A stretch of DNA of 64,000 nucleotides from Eubacterium sp. AF36-5BH (GTDB lineage: Bacteria > Bacillota > Clostridia > Lachnospirales > Lachnospiraceae). The notes beneath the pieces are model-generated. The model worked only from the letters and a program-made list of their open reading frames with translations. It was not told the origin of the DNA and did not search any database. Position numbers and translations under genes: made by a program. The stretch is taken from contig NZ_QTVG01000004.1 of NCBI RefSeq assembly GCF_003460505.1, positions 186,001 through 250,000 of the forward strand, written 5' to 3'. Positions 18,784 to 26,825 of the stretch are shown here, piece by piece. How positions within the stretch are numbered: the stretch's first letter is position 1; every line of letters begins with the position of its first letter.

Positions 18784-20613
18784 TTGAACAGTATAGGCAG
18801 AAATAGATTTTCTAAGTTTTATTTTTTAGGGATTGTAGTTTTGGTTTGCTTAATCATCTACAGTTTTAGCCAGAGCTTTGTAAACAATGATTATGCTTAC
18901 AGTGATTTCTTAACAGACTTAAAGGCTAACAACATTAAGCAGTTGACAATTAAGCAAAACAAGGAAGTTCCTACAGGTAAGCTGGTAATTAAGTTAAGCA
19001 ATTCAAATGAATCAAAGATTGTTTATGTAACAGATGTTAATAAAGTTATTAGCGATATTGACAAAGCAAAAGCAGACAACAATAAGATTAAATTAAAACC
19101 ATATATACCTGATGTAAGTAGAGACAGCGTATTCTTAACAAGCGTTGTACCTATGATTTTGTTAGGTATTGTTGTGGTTGTTGTACTTATTATGATGAAT
19201 GCCAATGCCGGAGGTGGCGGTGGCAAGATGGCAAACTTTGGAAAGAGCAGAGCCAAGATGGTTGTTGAAATTAAAAACATGGATTTCACAAAGGTTGCCG
19301 GACTAGAAGAAGAAAAAGAAGAGTTAGAAGAAATAGTTGATTTCTTAAAAGATCCTAAGAAATATATTAGCTTGGGAGCACGTATTCCAAAAGGCGTTTT
19401 ATTAGAAGGTCCTCCGGGAACAGGTAAAACATTACTTGCAAAGGCTACAGCAGGAGAAGCCGGCGTACCTTTCTTTACAATTTCAGGTTCTGATTTTGTG
19501 GAAATGTTTGTTGGTGTAGGTGCTTCAAGAGTTAGAGATTTATTTGAACAGGCTAAGAAAAATGCACCATGTATAGTTTTCATTGACGAAATTGATGCAG
19601 TGGCAAGAAGAAGAGGAACAGGTATGGGTGGTGGCCACGATGAACGTGAACAGACACTTAACCAGATGCTTGTTGAAATGGATGGTTTCGGAGTAAATGA
19701 AGGCATCATAGTAATGGCAGCTACAAACCGAGTTGATATTCTTGATCCGGCTATTTTAAGACCGGGACGATTTGACAGAAAGGTTTTAGTTGGTAGACCT
19801 GATGTTAGAGGCAGAGAGCAGATATTGGAAGTTCATGCTAAGAACAAGCCAATTGGTGACGATGTTAATTTAGAAAATATAGCTAGAATTACTGCAGGAT
19901 TTACAGGTGCAGATCTTGAGAATCTTTTAAATGAAGCAGCAATTTTGGCAGCAAAGGGTGACAAACCATATATTACACAGGCGAATATTGACCAGGCAAT
20001 GATTAAAGTTGGAATTGGAAAAGAAAAGAAGAGCAAGATTATTTCTGAAAAAGAAAAGAAGATTACAGCTTATCATGAATCAGGTCATGCAATTTTATTC
20101 CATGTTTTACCTGATGTAGGACCTGTACACACAGTTTCAATTATTCCTACAGGCGCAGGTGCAGCAGGATACACAATGCCACTTCCTGAAAAAGACGAAA
20201 TGTTCCTTACAAAGGGCAAGATGTTACAGGAAATTATGGTAAGCCTTGGTGGTCGTATTGCTGAAGAACTGATTTTAGATGACATAACAACAGGGGCATC
20301 GCAGGATATAAAACAGGCAACAGCAGCAGCAAAGGCTATGGTTACAAAGTATGGATTTTCAGACAAACTAGGTTTAATAAACTATGATGACGATTCCAAT
20401 GATGTGTTTATTGGAAGAGACTTGGCACACTCTAAAGGCTATGGAGAAGCAACTGCTTCAGCAATTGATCAGGAAGTTAGAGATATTGTTGAGAGTTGTT
20501 ATGTACAGGCGAAAGCCATTATTGAAGAACACATGGAACAGCTTCATGCTTCAGCTAAATTATTGTTAGAAAAAGAAAAGATTAATCAGGAAGAATTTGA
20601 AGCGTTGTTCTAA
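18784..20613 (+). CDS. ftsH: ATP-dependent zinc metalloprotease FtsH
   Basis: 609 residues from a TTG start at 18784, chosen because AGGAGG (18773-18778) is 5 bases upstream. In-frame starts further up (TTG 18751, ATG 18763) would lie before this site. Two membrane helices (about 11-30 and 117-137) flank an external domain. The AAA+ domain has Walker A GPPGTGKT (from residue 209), Walker [14 protein letters not shown] and the second region of homology ([20 protein letters not shown]). The protease motif HESGH (His431, Glu432, His435) binds zinc. The hexamer degrades membrane and regulatory proteins. Confidence 0.95.
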   Translation: MNSIGRNRFSKFYFLGIVVLVCLIIYSFSQSFVNNDYAYSDFLTDLKANNIKQLTIKQNKEVPTGKLVIKLSNSNESKIVYVTDVNKVISDIDKAKADNNKIKLKPYIPDVSRDSVFLTSVVPMILLGIVVVVVLIMMNANAGGGGGKMANFGKSRAKMVVEIKNMDFTKVAGLEEEKEELEEIVDFLKDPKKYISLGARIPKGVLLEGPPGTGKTLLAKATAGEAGVPFFTISGSDFVEMFVGVGASRVRDLFEQAKKNAPCIVFIDEIDAVARRRGTGMGGGHDEREQTLNQMLVEMDGFGVNEGIIVMAATNRVDILDPAILRPGRFDRKVLVGRPDVRGREQILEVHAKNKPIGDDVNLENIARITAGFTGADLENLLNEAAILAAKGDKPYITQANIDQAMIKVGIGKEKKSKIISEKEKKITAYHESGHAILFHVLPDVGPVHTVSIIPTGAGAAGYTMPLPEKDEMFLTKGKMLQEIMVSLGGRIAEELILDDITTGASQDIKQATAAAKAMVTKYGFSDKLGLINYDDDSNDVFIGRDLAHSKGYGEATASAIDQEVRDIVESCYVQAKAIIEEHMEQLHASAKLLLEKEKINQEEFEALF

Positions 20614-20634
20614 TAAGGAATAGAAGGTAAAAAT

Positions 20635-22659
20635 ATGTTTGTTAATCAAGATATATTATTTCATGACGGAACAAAGCAGTTCTGTAAATATAATGAACAG
20701 CAAAAAACATATAGCATCATTCTTAGAGCAAATAAAGGCACTGTTAGTAGTGTCTTTGTGTGCGTTAATGGAAATGAATTGCAGATGACAAAAATAAAAA
20801 CTACAGAGGACTTTGAATATTTCGAAGCTCTGCTGGATGCCGGTGAAAAGATGTATCAGTATTATTTTAAATGCGATACAAATGAAGACTGCATTTTTTA
20901 TAATATGTTTGGAATAATGAAACAGGCTGTAAATGATGGTTATTTCGAATTGACACCTGGTTTTGAAACTCCCGATTGGGCAAAGGGAGCGGTTATGTAC
21001 CAGATAATGGTTGATCGTTTTAACAATGGGGACAAAACAAACGACGTAGTTGACAATGAATATGTTTATATTGGAAAAGCAGTTACAGCAGTGAAGGATT
21101 GGAACGAAAATCCTGCAGTTGATGGAACAAGACAGTTCTACGGTGGAGATTTGCAGGGGGTCATTGACAAGCTGGACTATTTAGAAAAATTAGGTATTGA
21201 TGTAATTTATTTTAATCCTATTTTTGTTTCACCATCAAACCATAAGTATGACACACAGGATTATGACCATGTTGATCCACATTTAGGAAAAATTGTTGTG
21301 GATGGTGGAGAAACTGTATCAGATTACGCAACTGATAATAAAAACGCAAGCAAGTACAAAACAAGAACTACTAACTTGGAAAACCTTGAGGCAAGTAATC
21401 AGTTATTTATAGAATTAGTTGAAAAAGCTCATGAGCATGGAATTAAAATAATTATCGATGGAGTTCTTAATCATTGTGGTTCTTTTAACAAGTGGTTAGA
21501 CAGAGAGGAACTTTATAAAGGAAACAGTGATTATGAAACAGGGGCATATCAGTCAAAGGAAAGCCCATATAATTCTTATTTTAAATTTAGCACAGATAGC
21601 TGGCCTGATAATTACAGTTATGAAGGTTGGTGGGGATTTGATACTCTTCCAAAATTAAACTATGAGGGTAGTGAAAAGTTGTGTAATTACATTTTGCATA
21701 TAGCTGAAAAATGGGTGTCACCTCCATTTAATGTTGATGGTTGGAGACTTGATGTGGCAGCTGACTTAGGACACAGCCCAGAATTTAACCATAAATTCTG
21801 GAAGCGTTTTAGAGACAGAGTTAAACAGGCCAATCCTAATGCAATTATTTTGGCAGAGAACTATGGTGATGCACACTCATGGCTTATGGGTGACCAGTGG
21901 GATACGGTAATGAACTATGACGCATTTATGGACCCTGTTACATGGTTTTTAACAGGCGTTGATAAACATTCTGACAATGCAAACCCATACATGAGAGGTA
22001 ACGGAGAAGTGTTCCATAACACAATGCAGTATCAGCTTTCACGTATGCAGAACCAGTCAATTCTTGTGGCAATGAATGAATTATCAAATCATGATCATTC
22101 AAGATTTATGACGAGAACAAATAAGATGGTTGGTCGAATCGGTACAGTAGGAGCTGCAGCAGCAGCAGAAAATATAGATAAAGCAATATTTAAACAGGGC
22201 GTTATTATGCAGATGACATTGCCTGGTGCACCTACTTTATACTACGGTGATGAAGCAGGTGTATGTGGTTGGACAGATCCGGATAACAGAAGAACTTATC
22301 CTTGGGGTAAGGAAGATTTAGAATTGCTTGAATTCTATAGAGAGGCAATATGTGTTCACAAACAGAATCAGCCATTAAAAGACGGGTCTTACATGTTGCT
22401 AATTGCTGACACCGATTTGGTGTGTTATGGTCGCTTTAATGAAAACGATTCAGTATTAACAGTAATCAACACATCTGACATAGACAAAGAGATTTCCGTT
22501 CCCGTTTGGAAGTTGGGACGAAGTGTTTCACAGTGGGAAAGATTGTTGGAATCAAGTAGAGAATTCTATAACTGTGGAAGAATAATCTATGAAGTAGAAA
22601 ATGGCAGTTTGAACTTAACAGTCAAAGGAAATAGCGGTTCAATCTACCGCAACAAATAA
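20635..22659 (+). CDS. Cytoplasmic GH13 alpha-glucan hydrolase (neopullulanase/cyclomaltodextrinase type)
   Basis: 674 residues with no signal peptide. An N-terminal beta domain of about 115 residues (CBM34-like) precedes the GH13 barrel. Catalytic residues are visible: nucleophile Asp373 in GWRLDVA, acid/base Glu408 in ILAENYG, transition-state Asp487 in LSNHDHSRF. YQIMVDRFNNGD and GVLNHCG are further conserved regions. Such enzymes hydrolyse imported maltodextrins, cyclodextrins or pullulan; the exact substrate cannot be read from sequence. It starts 21 bases after ftsH and may be read through from it. A bidirectional terminator follows. Confidence 0.85.
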   Translation: MFVNQDILFHDGTKQFCKYNEQQKTYSIILRANKGTVSSVFVCVNGNELQMTKIKTTEDFEYFEALLDAGEKMYQYYFKCDTNEDCIFYNMFGIMKQAVNDGYFELTPGFETPDWAKGAVMYQIMVDRFNNGDKTNDVVDNEYVYIGKAVTAVKDWNENPAVDGTRQFYGGDLQGVIDKLDYLEKLGIDVIYFNPIFVSPSNHKYDTQDYDHVDPHLGKIVVDGGETVSDYATDNKNASKYKTRTTNLENLEASNQLFIELVEKAHEHGIKIIIDGVLNHCGSFNKWLDREELYKGNSDYETGAYQSKESPYNSYFKFSTDSWPDNYSYEGWWGFDTLPKLNYEGSEKLCNYILHIAEKWVSPPFNVDGWRLDVAADLGHSPEFNHKFWKRFRDRVKQANPNAIILAENYGDAHSWLMGDQWDTVMNYDAFMDPVTWFLTGVDKHSDNANPYMRGNGEVFHNTMQYQLSRMQNQSILVAMNELSNHDHSRFMTRTNKMVGRIGTVGAAAAAENIDKAIFKQGVIMQMTLPGAPTLYYGDEAGVCGWTDPDNRRTYPWGKEDLELLEFYREAICVHKQNQPLKDGSYMLLIADTDLVCYGRFNENDSVLTVINTSDIDKEISVPVWKLGRSVSQWERLLESSREFYNCGRIIYEVENGSLNLTVKGNSGSIYRNK

Positions 22660-22692
22660 ATAACAATTCACAATCTGGTGAAAAAGCAGATA

Positions 22693-22750
22693 AATAAAAA
22701 GGAATTCAGACAAGTTATATTTCTATTGTCTGAATTCCTTTTTATTTTCT
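22693..22750. terminator. Bidirectional terminator between GH13 and the minus-strand sortase-substrate gene
   Basis: Perfect inverted arms of about 22 bases (22693-22714 and 22726-22747; core GGAATTCAGACAA) have A-rich left and T-rich right flanks, so transcripts from both sides would end in a U tract. Confidence 0.9.
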
Positions 22751-22814
22751 CGCTTTTTCTATTGATTTATGAATTGCCTTCATTTGCCACTAATGGCTAT
22801 CTGTTATTTATTAT

Positions 22815-23189
22815 TTAATTCTTATCTGTTAATTCTTTTCTGGAAACTACAATTGCACCTACGGCTACTAACAAGCCGGCAATTGGGATTATAATGTTTG
22901 AGCCTGTTTTTGGAGAAATGCCTGAAGAATTTCTCTTTCCTGTTTTACCTGAGCCGGTTGTTGTTTCGTCTTTCTTAGTAGTTTTTTGCTTTTTTTGTTT
23001 TTTCTTAGTTGTTTCGTTGTTCTTAGTAGGCTTTACTGTTGTTGGTGCTTTAGTAGTTGGGTTAACTGTAGTAGTTGGAATAACTGTAGCAGTAGGACTA
23101 CTTTTGGCAAAACATGTTGTAGCAAAAGCCAATGTAAATATTAAAGTCGCTAGAAGAACTAAAATATTTTTTTTTGCGGGTTTATTCAT
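22815..23189 (-). CDS. Small cell-wall-anchored protein with SPKTG sorting signal
   Basis: 124 residues. A signal peptide (1-28, ending CFA) leads into a low-complexity Thr/Pro/Lys stalk (TTTVNPTTKAPTTVKPT, then KKKQKKQKTTKK). The end is a sortase signal: SPKTG at residues 92-96, a hydrophobic helix, and the basic tail SRKELTDKN. There is no folded domain, so it is probably a spacer or a substrate linking the wall. GGAGG (23198-23202) lies upstream of the ATG. It lies next to an LCP gene and a class B sortase on the same strand, which suggests that sortase handles it. The Thr-rich stalk may be glycosylated. Confidence 0.8.
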   Translation of the reverse strand: MNKPAKKNILVLLATLIFTLAFATTCFAKSSPTATVIPTTTVNPTTKAPTTVKPTKNNETTKKKQKKQKTTKKDETTTGSGKTGKRNSSGISPKTGSNIIIPIAGLLVAVGAIVVSRKELTDKN

Positions 23190-23243
23190 AGTTTTTACCT
23201 CCGTAATTACACATTATACAAAATGTGAAGCTTTTCTTATTCT

Positions 23244-23271
23244 ATTATACATATATACGCTTAAAAATCAA
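23244..23271 (-). promoter_or_regulatory. Promoter for the SPKTG protein gene
   Basis: Reading the minus strand: TTGATT, 16-bp spacer, TATAAT. It lies just beyond the LCP stop codon, so the small gene can be made independently of the sortase-LCP pair. Confidence 0.45.
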
Positions 23272-23281
23272 AGTTATACTT

Positions 23282-24634
23282 TTAATCAATCTGTTTATAG
23301 TAAAAATCCAAAACAGTTTCAAAAAGTTTTTTCTTGGAAATTTTATATTCTGCAGAACTGTCTTTTGGGGAGTCCACATATTTCCCAGATGTACTTTGTA
23401 TATTTAACCCGGTATAGTTTGTAGCCAGTGACCAACCTAAATATGTAAGTATCGGTGCAGAAATATTTGTAACTGTATTTGTTGTTGTATCTTTGTATAA
23501 ATCCAAAGACACGTGGAAATCTTTTCTTATTGCAGGCACAATGGAACCGGCAAAAGCTGTAAGATATTGTTTCTGGCAATCCATTCTTCTAAGGTTGTCA
23601 TCTAATAAGCTGGTGTCTCTATGACGAACAAATGCCTCTGCCATATCGCCTTTTAAGGTAACAGTCTGCCCCTTTGTGAAACTTTCAAATGTATAGCCAG
23701 GTGTAACAGTAACCCCACCAACATCATCATTTAAAATTTTTATGGCATCCAAATCAATTGCATAGTAAGCGTTGATTGGAATGTTGTATAAAAGACGTTC
23801 CGTAGCAGTTACCTGATTTTCAGCGCTTGTTTGTTTGCCGTCGCCATAGGCATATGCCAAACAAAGCTGGGCAGTTGCAGTGTCCACGTAGTTACCGCCC
23901 TCATCATATCGGCTAATGTCAGTCATGATATCACGATTAAGGCTGAGCACTTTTATATGACCGCTCTTTGTATCGTAAGTAAAAAGATACAAAGCATCAG
24001 CTTGACCGCCTGTTCCAGAGACTGCATTATCTTTTAGTTTGCGATTATCAATACCCATAAAAAGTATGCTTGCAATATTGTCATTAAATTCATAAGTATG
24101 TCCATTGTAGTATACAATTCGCCCGTCATCTTCATATTGTATTCCTGATGGAACATTAACATGGAGATTTCTGTAATTAAGTAACTTCTTCCTGCCAATA
24201 TAATTTAAAACTCCGAAAACAATTGCAATAATTATAAGTAGTGAAAGTAAAATAATCAAAAAAATCTTTAGCTTTTTATGTTTCTTTTTAAGATTTTGAT
24301 CATCATCTTTTACATTATTATGTTTGTGTGTATTAGTTTGAACATCTTTTTTTAACTTATTATGTTTTTGCTTGTTAGTTGAAGCATTGGCGTCAAAATT
24401 CTCAGACTTATCTACGTTAGTAGAGCTATTATTGTTAAAGTCTGTAGGCTTATCTAAGTTAGACGAACTGTGATGTCTATGGTGTCTGTGCTGATGAGAG
24501 TCGTATTTATAATTTTTCTCAACAGTTTCCCAGTCAACATCAAATTCCAGATTATTCCTAGTGTCCTTAATGACGTTAGGATTAGCAATGTTTGAATTGT
24601 CGCTTATATTATTATCATTAGTTTGTTTGCTCAC
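23282..24634 (-). CDS. LytR-CpsA-Psr (LCP) family cell-wall glycopolymer transferase
   Basis: 450 residues. A long cytoplasmic tail (1-122) is rich in Asn, Lys and His (HQHRHHRHH). One membrane helix (about 124-146) and an external LCP domain follow (ASILFMGIDNR, GGQADALYLFTYD, SLNRDIMTDI, FVRHRDTS). LCP proteins attach teichoic acids or other glycopolymers to peptidoglycan. The start is a GTG whose first 17 bases overlap the sortase 3' end, so the two are coupled. The His-rich cytosolic tail is unusual and could bind metal. Confidence 0.85.
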   Translation of the reverse strand: MSKQTNDNNISDNSNIANPNVIKDTRNNLEFDVDWETVEKNYKYDSHQHRHHRHHSSSNLDKPTDFNNNSSTNVDKSENFDANASTNKQKHNKLKKDVQTNTHKHNNVKDDDQNLKKKHKKLKIFLIILLSLLIIIAIVFGVLNYIGRKKLLNYRNLHVNVPSGIQYEDDGRIVYYNGHTYEFNDNIASILFMGIDNRKLKDNAVSGTGGQADALYLFTYDTKSGHIKVLSLNRDIMTDISRYDEGGNYVDTATAQLCLAYAYGDGKQTSAENQVTATERLLYNIPINAYYAIDLDAIKILNDDVGGVTVTPGYTFESFTKGQTVTLKGDMAEAFVRHRDTSLLDDNLRRMDCQKQYLTAFAGSIVPAIRKDFHVSLDLYKDTTTNTVTNISAPILTYLGWSLATNYTGLNIQSTSGKYVDSPKDSSAEYKISKKKLFETVLDFYYKQID

Positions 24635-25376
24635 GTTTAATTAAAACCCCCTGTACTAGATATCTTGTGTTTTCGGCACCGTTTGTGCAGGTACTTAAAG
24701 TTAAAATTTTACTGCCCTTATTTAATGTAACTTTTCTTGTATTTTTATTCATTGAGTCAGGATTAAGAGTGTATTTCTGATATTTTTCCAAAACACTTTT
24801 GTTACTAAAATCAAATGAATTTAAAATATGTCTGTTGTCATATACATACGCAGCATAGATTTTAAATGTCAATTTTTGACTTGGCATGTAAATATAAATG
24901 TATTTATTTTTCTTAAAAAAATCAGGTTTCTCAAAATTATGCAAAGTCTTAAACATTGAACCGTTGTTCATATTGTGCCCGTATAAAACTGTTACAGGAT
25001 CAGAGTAATCGGTTGCATTTTGCATTTCGCTGTAAATTGCACCGGCAAATTCTGATTCCTTCTGTATATTGTGATTTAGGTAAAAGTCATCATTATCTGT
25101 TGTTGGCTGAACAACAGGATAATCAACCTTGGTATTTGGAATATAAATCCAACTATATATGTCAGAGTTATCTTTTTTTAATTTTTTCCAGTTAATGTTG
25201 TGGCTGTCAGCATATTCTTTTGAATTCTTGACACGCCTAGAGGTAGTTTCGGTCAAATATTTTTTTGTATTTCCACCGTCGCTGCTTCCCTGTGAAAGTA
25301 GCAGGTAGCAACAAAAAATAAAAATAGCAGTAGCTATAACCAAAACAGTTCCCCATATAATTTTCTTACTCTTCAT
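24618..25376 (-). CDS. srtB: Class B sortase
   Basis: 252 residues: an N-terminal membrane anchor (about 7-28), then a sortase barrel with the catalytic triad visible as His134 (LYGHNM), Cys230 (LSTCT) and Arg238 (TRYLVQG). The WIYIPNTKVDYPVVQ block and FYLNHN are typical of class B enzymes. It cleaves a C-terminal sorting motif and joins the protein to the wall; SPKTG of the neighbouring small protein is the obvious substrate in this window. The ribosome site is weak (AAAGGG, 14 bases before the ATG). A consensus promoter lies about 45 bases upstream. Confidence 0.85.
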   Translation of the reverse strand: MKSKKIIWGTVLVIATAIFIFCCYLLLSQGSSDGGNTKKYLTETTSRRVKNSKEYADSHNINWKKLKKDNSDIYSWIYIPNTKVDYPVVQPTTDNDDFYLNHNIQKESEFAGAIYSEMQNATDYSDPVTVLYGHNMNNGSMFKTLHNFEKPDFFKKNKYIYIYMPSQKLTFKIYAAYVYDNRHILNSFDFSNKSVLEKYQKYTLNPDSMNKNTRKVTLNKGSKILTLSTCTNGAENTRYLVQGVLIKREQTN

Positions 25377-25420
25377 ATAAATTTTAGAATCCCTTTCAAT
25401 AACGATTGTTTGTAACTATA

Positions 25421-25449
25421 AGTATAGTGGTTGGAAGAATGTATGTCAA
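25421..25449 (-). promoter_or_regulatory. Consensus sigma-A promoter for the sortase-LCP pair
   Basis: Minus strand: TTGACA, 17-bp spacer, TATACT. The expected start is near 25414, giving a leader of about 38 bases. Confidence 0.8.
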
Positions 25450-25607
25450 AGAGAGATATTGCCGAAAAAAAAGAGATACATTCTGAAAGGCAAAGTAATT
25501 GTTAGGTAGGTAGTGACTATAATTTGGTTGAATATACGGATACTTATATGAATCCAATGTATGCACAGTTTAGAGTAGATACTGATGTAACAGAAGATTT
25601 GGACTAA
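25443..25607 (+). pseudogene. Decayed small ORF with one in-frame TAG
   Basis: An ATG at 25443, behind GGAAG, opens a frame of 54 codons interrupted only by TAG at 25503-25505. It reads MSKRDIAEKKEIHSERQSNC, stop, then VGSDYNLVEYTDTYMNPM and a TDVTEDLD end. The frame stays open and amino-acid-like across the stop, so a small gene with one nonsense mutation is likely. I do not recognise the family. It overlaps the sortase promoter. A 9-bp hairpin (25615-25639) follows. Confidence 0.3.
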
Positions 25608-25653
25608 AATATGGTAGAAATTTCGAGAAAATTTCTATTATATAAAAAAATAA

Positions 25654-25682
25654 TTGCACTTTTATAGTATTTATGGTATAAA
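25654..25682 (+). promoter_or_regulatory. Promoter upstream of the hairpin element and tRNA genes
   Basis: TTGCAC, 17-bp spacer, TATAAA. Transcription would start near 25690 and run through the terminator-like hairpin at 25728 before reaching tRNA-Tyr. Confidence 0.6.
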
Positions 25683-25727
25683 TGTATATTGTTGAGGAAA
25701 GCAGTTCGCGAACGTTGTTTGCTCACT

Positions 25728-25759
25728 GTCATTTACTTCGTAAATGACTTTTTCTTTTT
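25728..25759 (+). terminator. Terminator-like hairpin before tRNA-Tyr
   Basis: A perfect 9-bp stem (GTCATTTAC, loop TTC, GTAAATGAC) is followed by TTTTTCTTTTT. With the promoter at 25654 it would define a transcript of about 70 bases, or attenuate the tRNA transcript. Confidence 0.65.
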
Positions 25760-25810
25760 CAATAAACTTATACATGCGAGCATGTAAAGTTCATTAAAAA
25801 AAGAAAAGCG
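25748..25810. repeat. Imperfect long inverted repeat next to tRNA-Tyr
   Basis: Arms of about 30 bases (25748-25777 and 25780-25808) pair around TACATGC-GA-GCATGTA with one bulge and few mismatches, ending in CTTTTTCTTTTT opposite AAAAAAAGAAAAG. There is no coding potential. Together with the hairpin at 25728 and the palindrome GTTCGCGAAC (25703-25712) it makes a dense cluster of inverted repeats. Confidence 0.6.
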
Positions 25811-25826
25811 CTTTCTAAGTTATTAT

Positions 25827-25908
25827 GGGCAGATTCCCGAGTGGCCAAAGGGGGCAGACTGTAAATCTGTTGGCACCGCCTTCGAAGGTTCGAATCCTTC
25901 TCTGCCCA
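25827..25908 (+). tRNA. tRNA-Tyr (anticodon GTA)
   Basis: 82 bases. The acceptor stem GGGCAGA pairs with TCTGCCC, discriminator A, no encoded CCA. The anticodon loop is CTGTAAA (GTA), the variable arm is long as expected for bacterial tRNA-Tyr, and the T arm has GGTTCGAATCC. Confidence 0.95.
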
Positions 25909-25939
25909 GTCTATAATTAGCTTTTAGCTGGTTATGAAT

Positions 25940-26023
25940 GCCGGTGTGGCGGAACTGGCAGACGCGCAGGACTTAAAATCCTGTTGTGGCAACACAGTAC
26001 CGGTTCGATTCCGGTCACCGGCA
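25940..26023 (+). tRNA. tRNA-Leu (anticodon TAA)
   Basis: 84 bases. The acceptor GCCGGTG pairs with CACCGGC, discriminator A. The anticodon loop is CTTAAAA (TAA), with a long variable arm and T arm GGTTCGATTCC. It lies 31 bases after tRNA-Tyr, probably on the same transcript. Confidence 0.95.
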
Positions 26024-26046
26024 TGTTTAAGTTTTTCAAAGCTTTG

Positions 26047-26080
26047 GGCGTACCTGATTTTTTTGGGTATGTCTTTTTTT
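26047..26080 (+). terminator. Terminator after the tRNA pair
   Basis: GGCGTACC (26047-26054) pairs with GGTATGTC (26066-26073), including two G-T pairs, followed by seven Ts. Confidence 0.75.
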
Positions 26081-26175
26081 ATGTAATAAGAAAATTCTCC
26101 ATAATTTCATATTACATAAAAAGTTCAGTTAGGGATGTGGTAGAAATACCTTGTTTATTATACAAATGTAAAAGT

Positions 26176-26204
26176 TTGACATGAACTTTTATATTAGGTA
26201 GAAT
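26176..26204 (+). promoter_or_regulatory. Sigma-A promoter for rpiB
   Basis: TTGACA (26176-26181), 17-bp spacer, TAGAAT (26199-26204), about 50 bases before the rpiB ATG. Confidence 0.8.
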
Positions 26205-26257
26205 AAAAAAGTTAGGGATAACAGATTGTTAATAATAAGAAATGTGAGGAATTTACA

Positions 26258-26713
26258 ATGAAAATAGGTTTTGGTTGTGATCATGCAGCAATTGATTTAA
26301 AAAATGAATTAGTTGAATATATGAAAGAAAAAGGATATGAATGTGTAGATTATGGAACAGGTTATGATGAAAACGGTGAAATAATCAAATGTGATTATCC
26401 TGCAAAGGGTGAAGAAGTAGGTCGTGCAGTAGTAAACGGAGATGTTGATTATGGTGTACTTATGTGCGGAACAGGAATTGGTATTTCTATAGCAGCTAAT
26501 AAGGTTCCTGGTGTTATTGCGGCAGTTTGCAGCGAACCATATTCTGCAAAGCTTACAAAACAGCATAACAACGCCAACATCATTGCATTTGGTGCAAGAG
26601 TTGTAGGTGTTGAACTTGCAAAGATGATTCTTGATGAATTCTTTGGAGCTGAATTTGAAGGTGGAAGACATCAGAGAAGAGTCGATATGATTAGAGAAAT
26701 CGAAAAAAGATAA
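26258..26713 (+). CDS. rpiB: Ribose-5-phosphate isomerase B
   Basis: 151 residues of the RpiB/LacAB family: GFGCDHAAIDLK, the catalytic-Cys motif LMCGTGIGISIAANK, VCSEPYSAKLTKQHNNANI, and the GGRHQRRVD end. It interconverts ribose 5-phosphate and ribulose 5-phosphate in the pentose-phosphate pathway. The RpiB rather than LacA/LacB assignment rests on the standalone gene. The ATG follows GAGGA, with its own promoter. Confidence 0.9.
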   Translation: MKIGFGCDHAAIDLKNELVEYMKEKGYECVDYGTGYDENGEIIKCDYPAKGEEVGRAVVNGDVDYGVLMCGTGIGISIAANKVPGVIAAVCSEPYSAKLTKQHNNANIIAFGARVVGVELAKMILDEFFGAEFEGGRHQRRVDMIREIEKR

Positions 26714-26825
26714 CAAGTTTAGGTGAAAGAATATAATTTTCTAATTATAAAAGGAAAGCTAAAATAGTTTGATGGCAGACTATTGGTTAGTAGAATGATA
26801 TAAATGAAAAAACATAGGATAAATA

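Noticed and set aside
19023..19709. 228-codon minus-strand ORF
   Set aside because: Antisense to the ftsH AAA+ domain with Ser/Pro-rich composition typical of a mirror frame.
25984..26184. 66-codon ORF starting inside tRNA-Leu
   Set aside because: It begins within the tRNA, crosses a terminator and resembles no protein; ATG at 26023 has no ribosome site.
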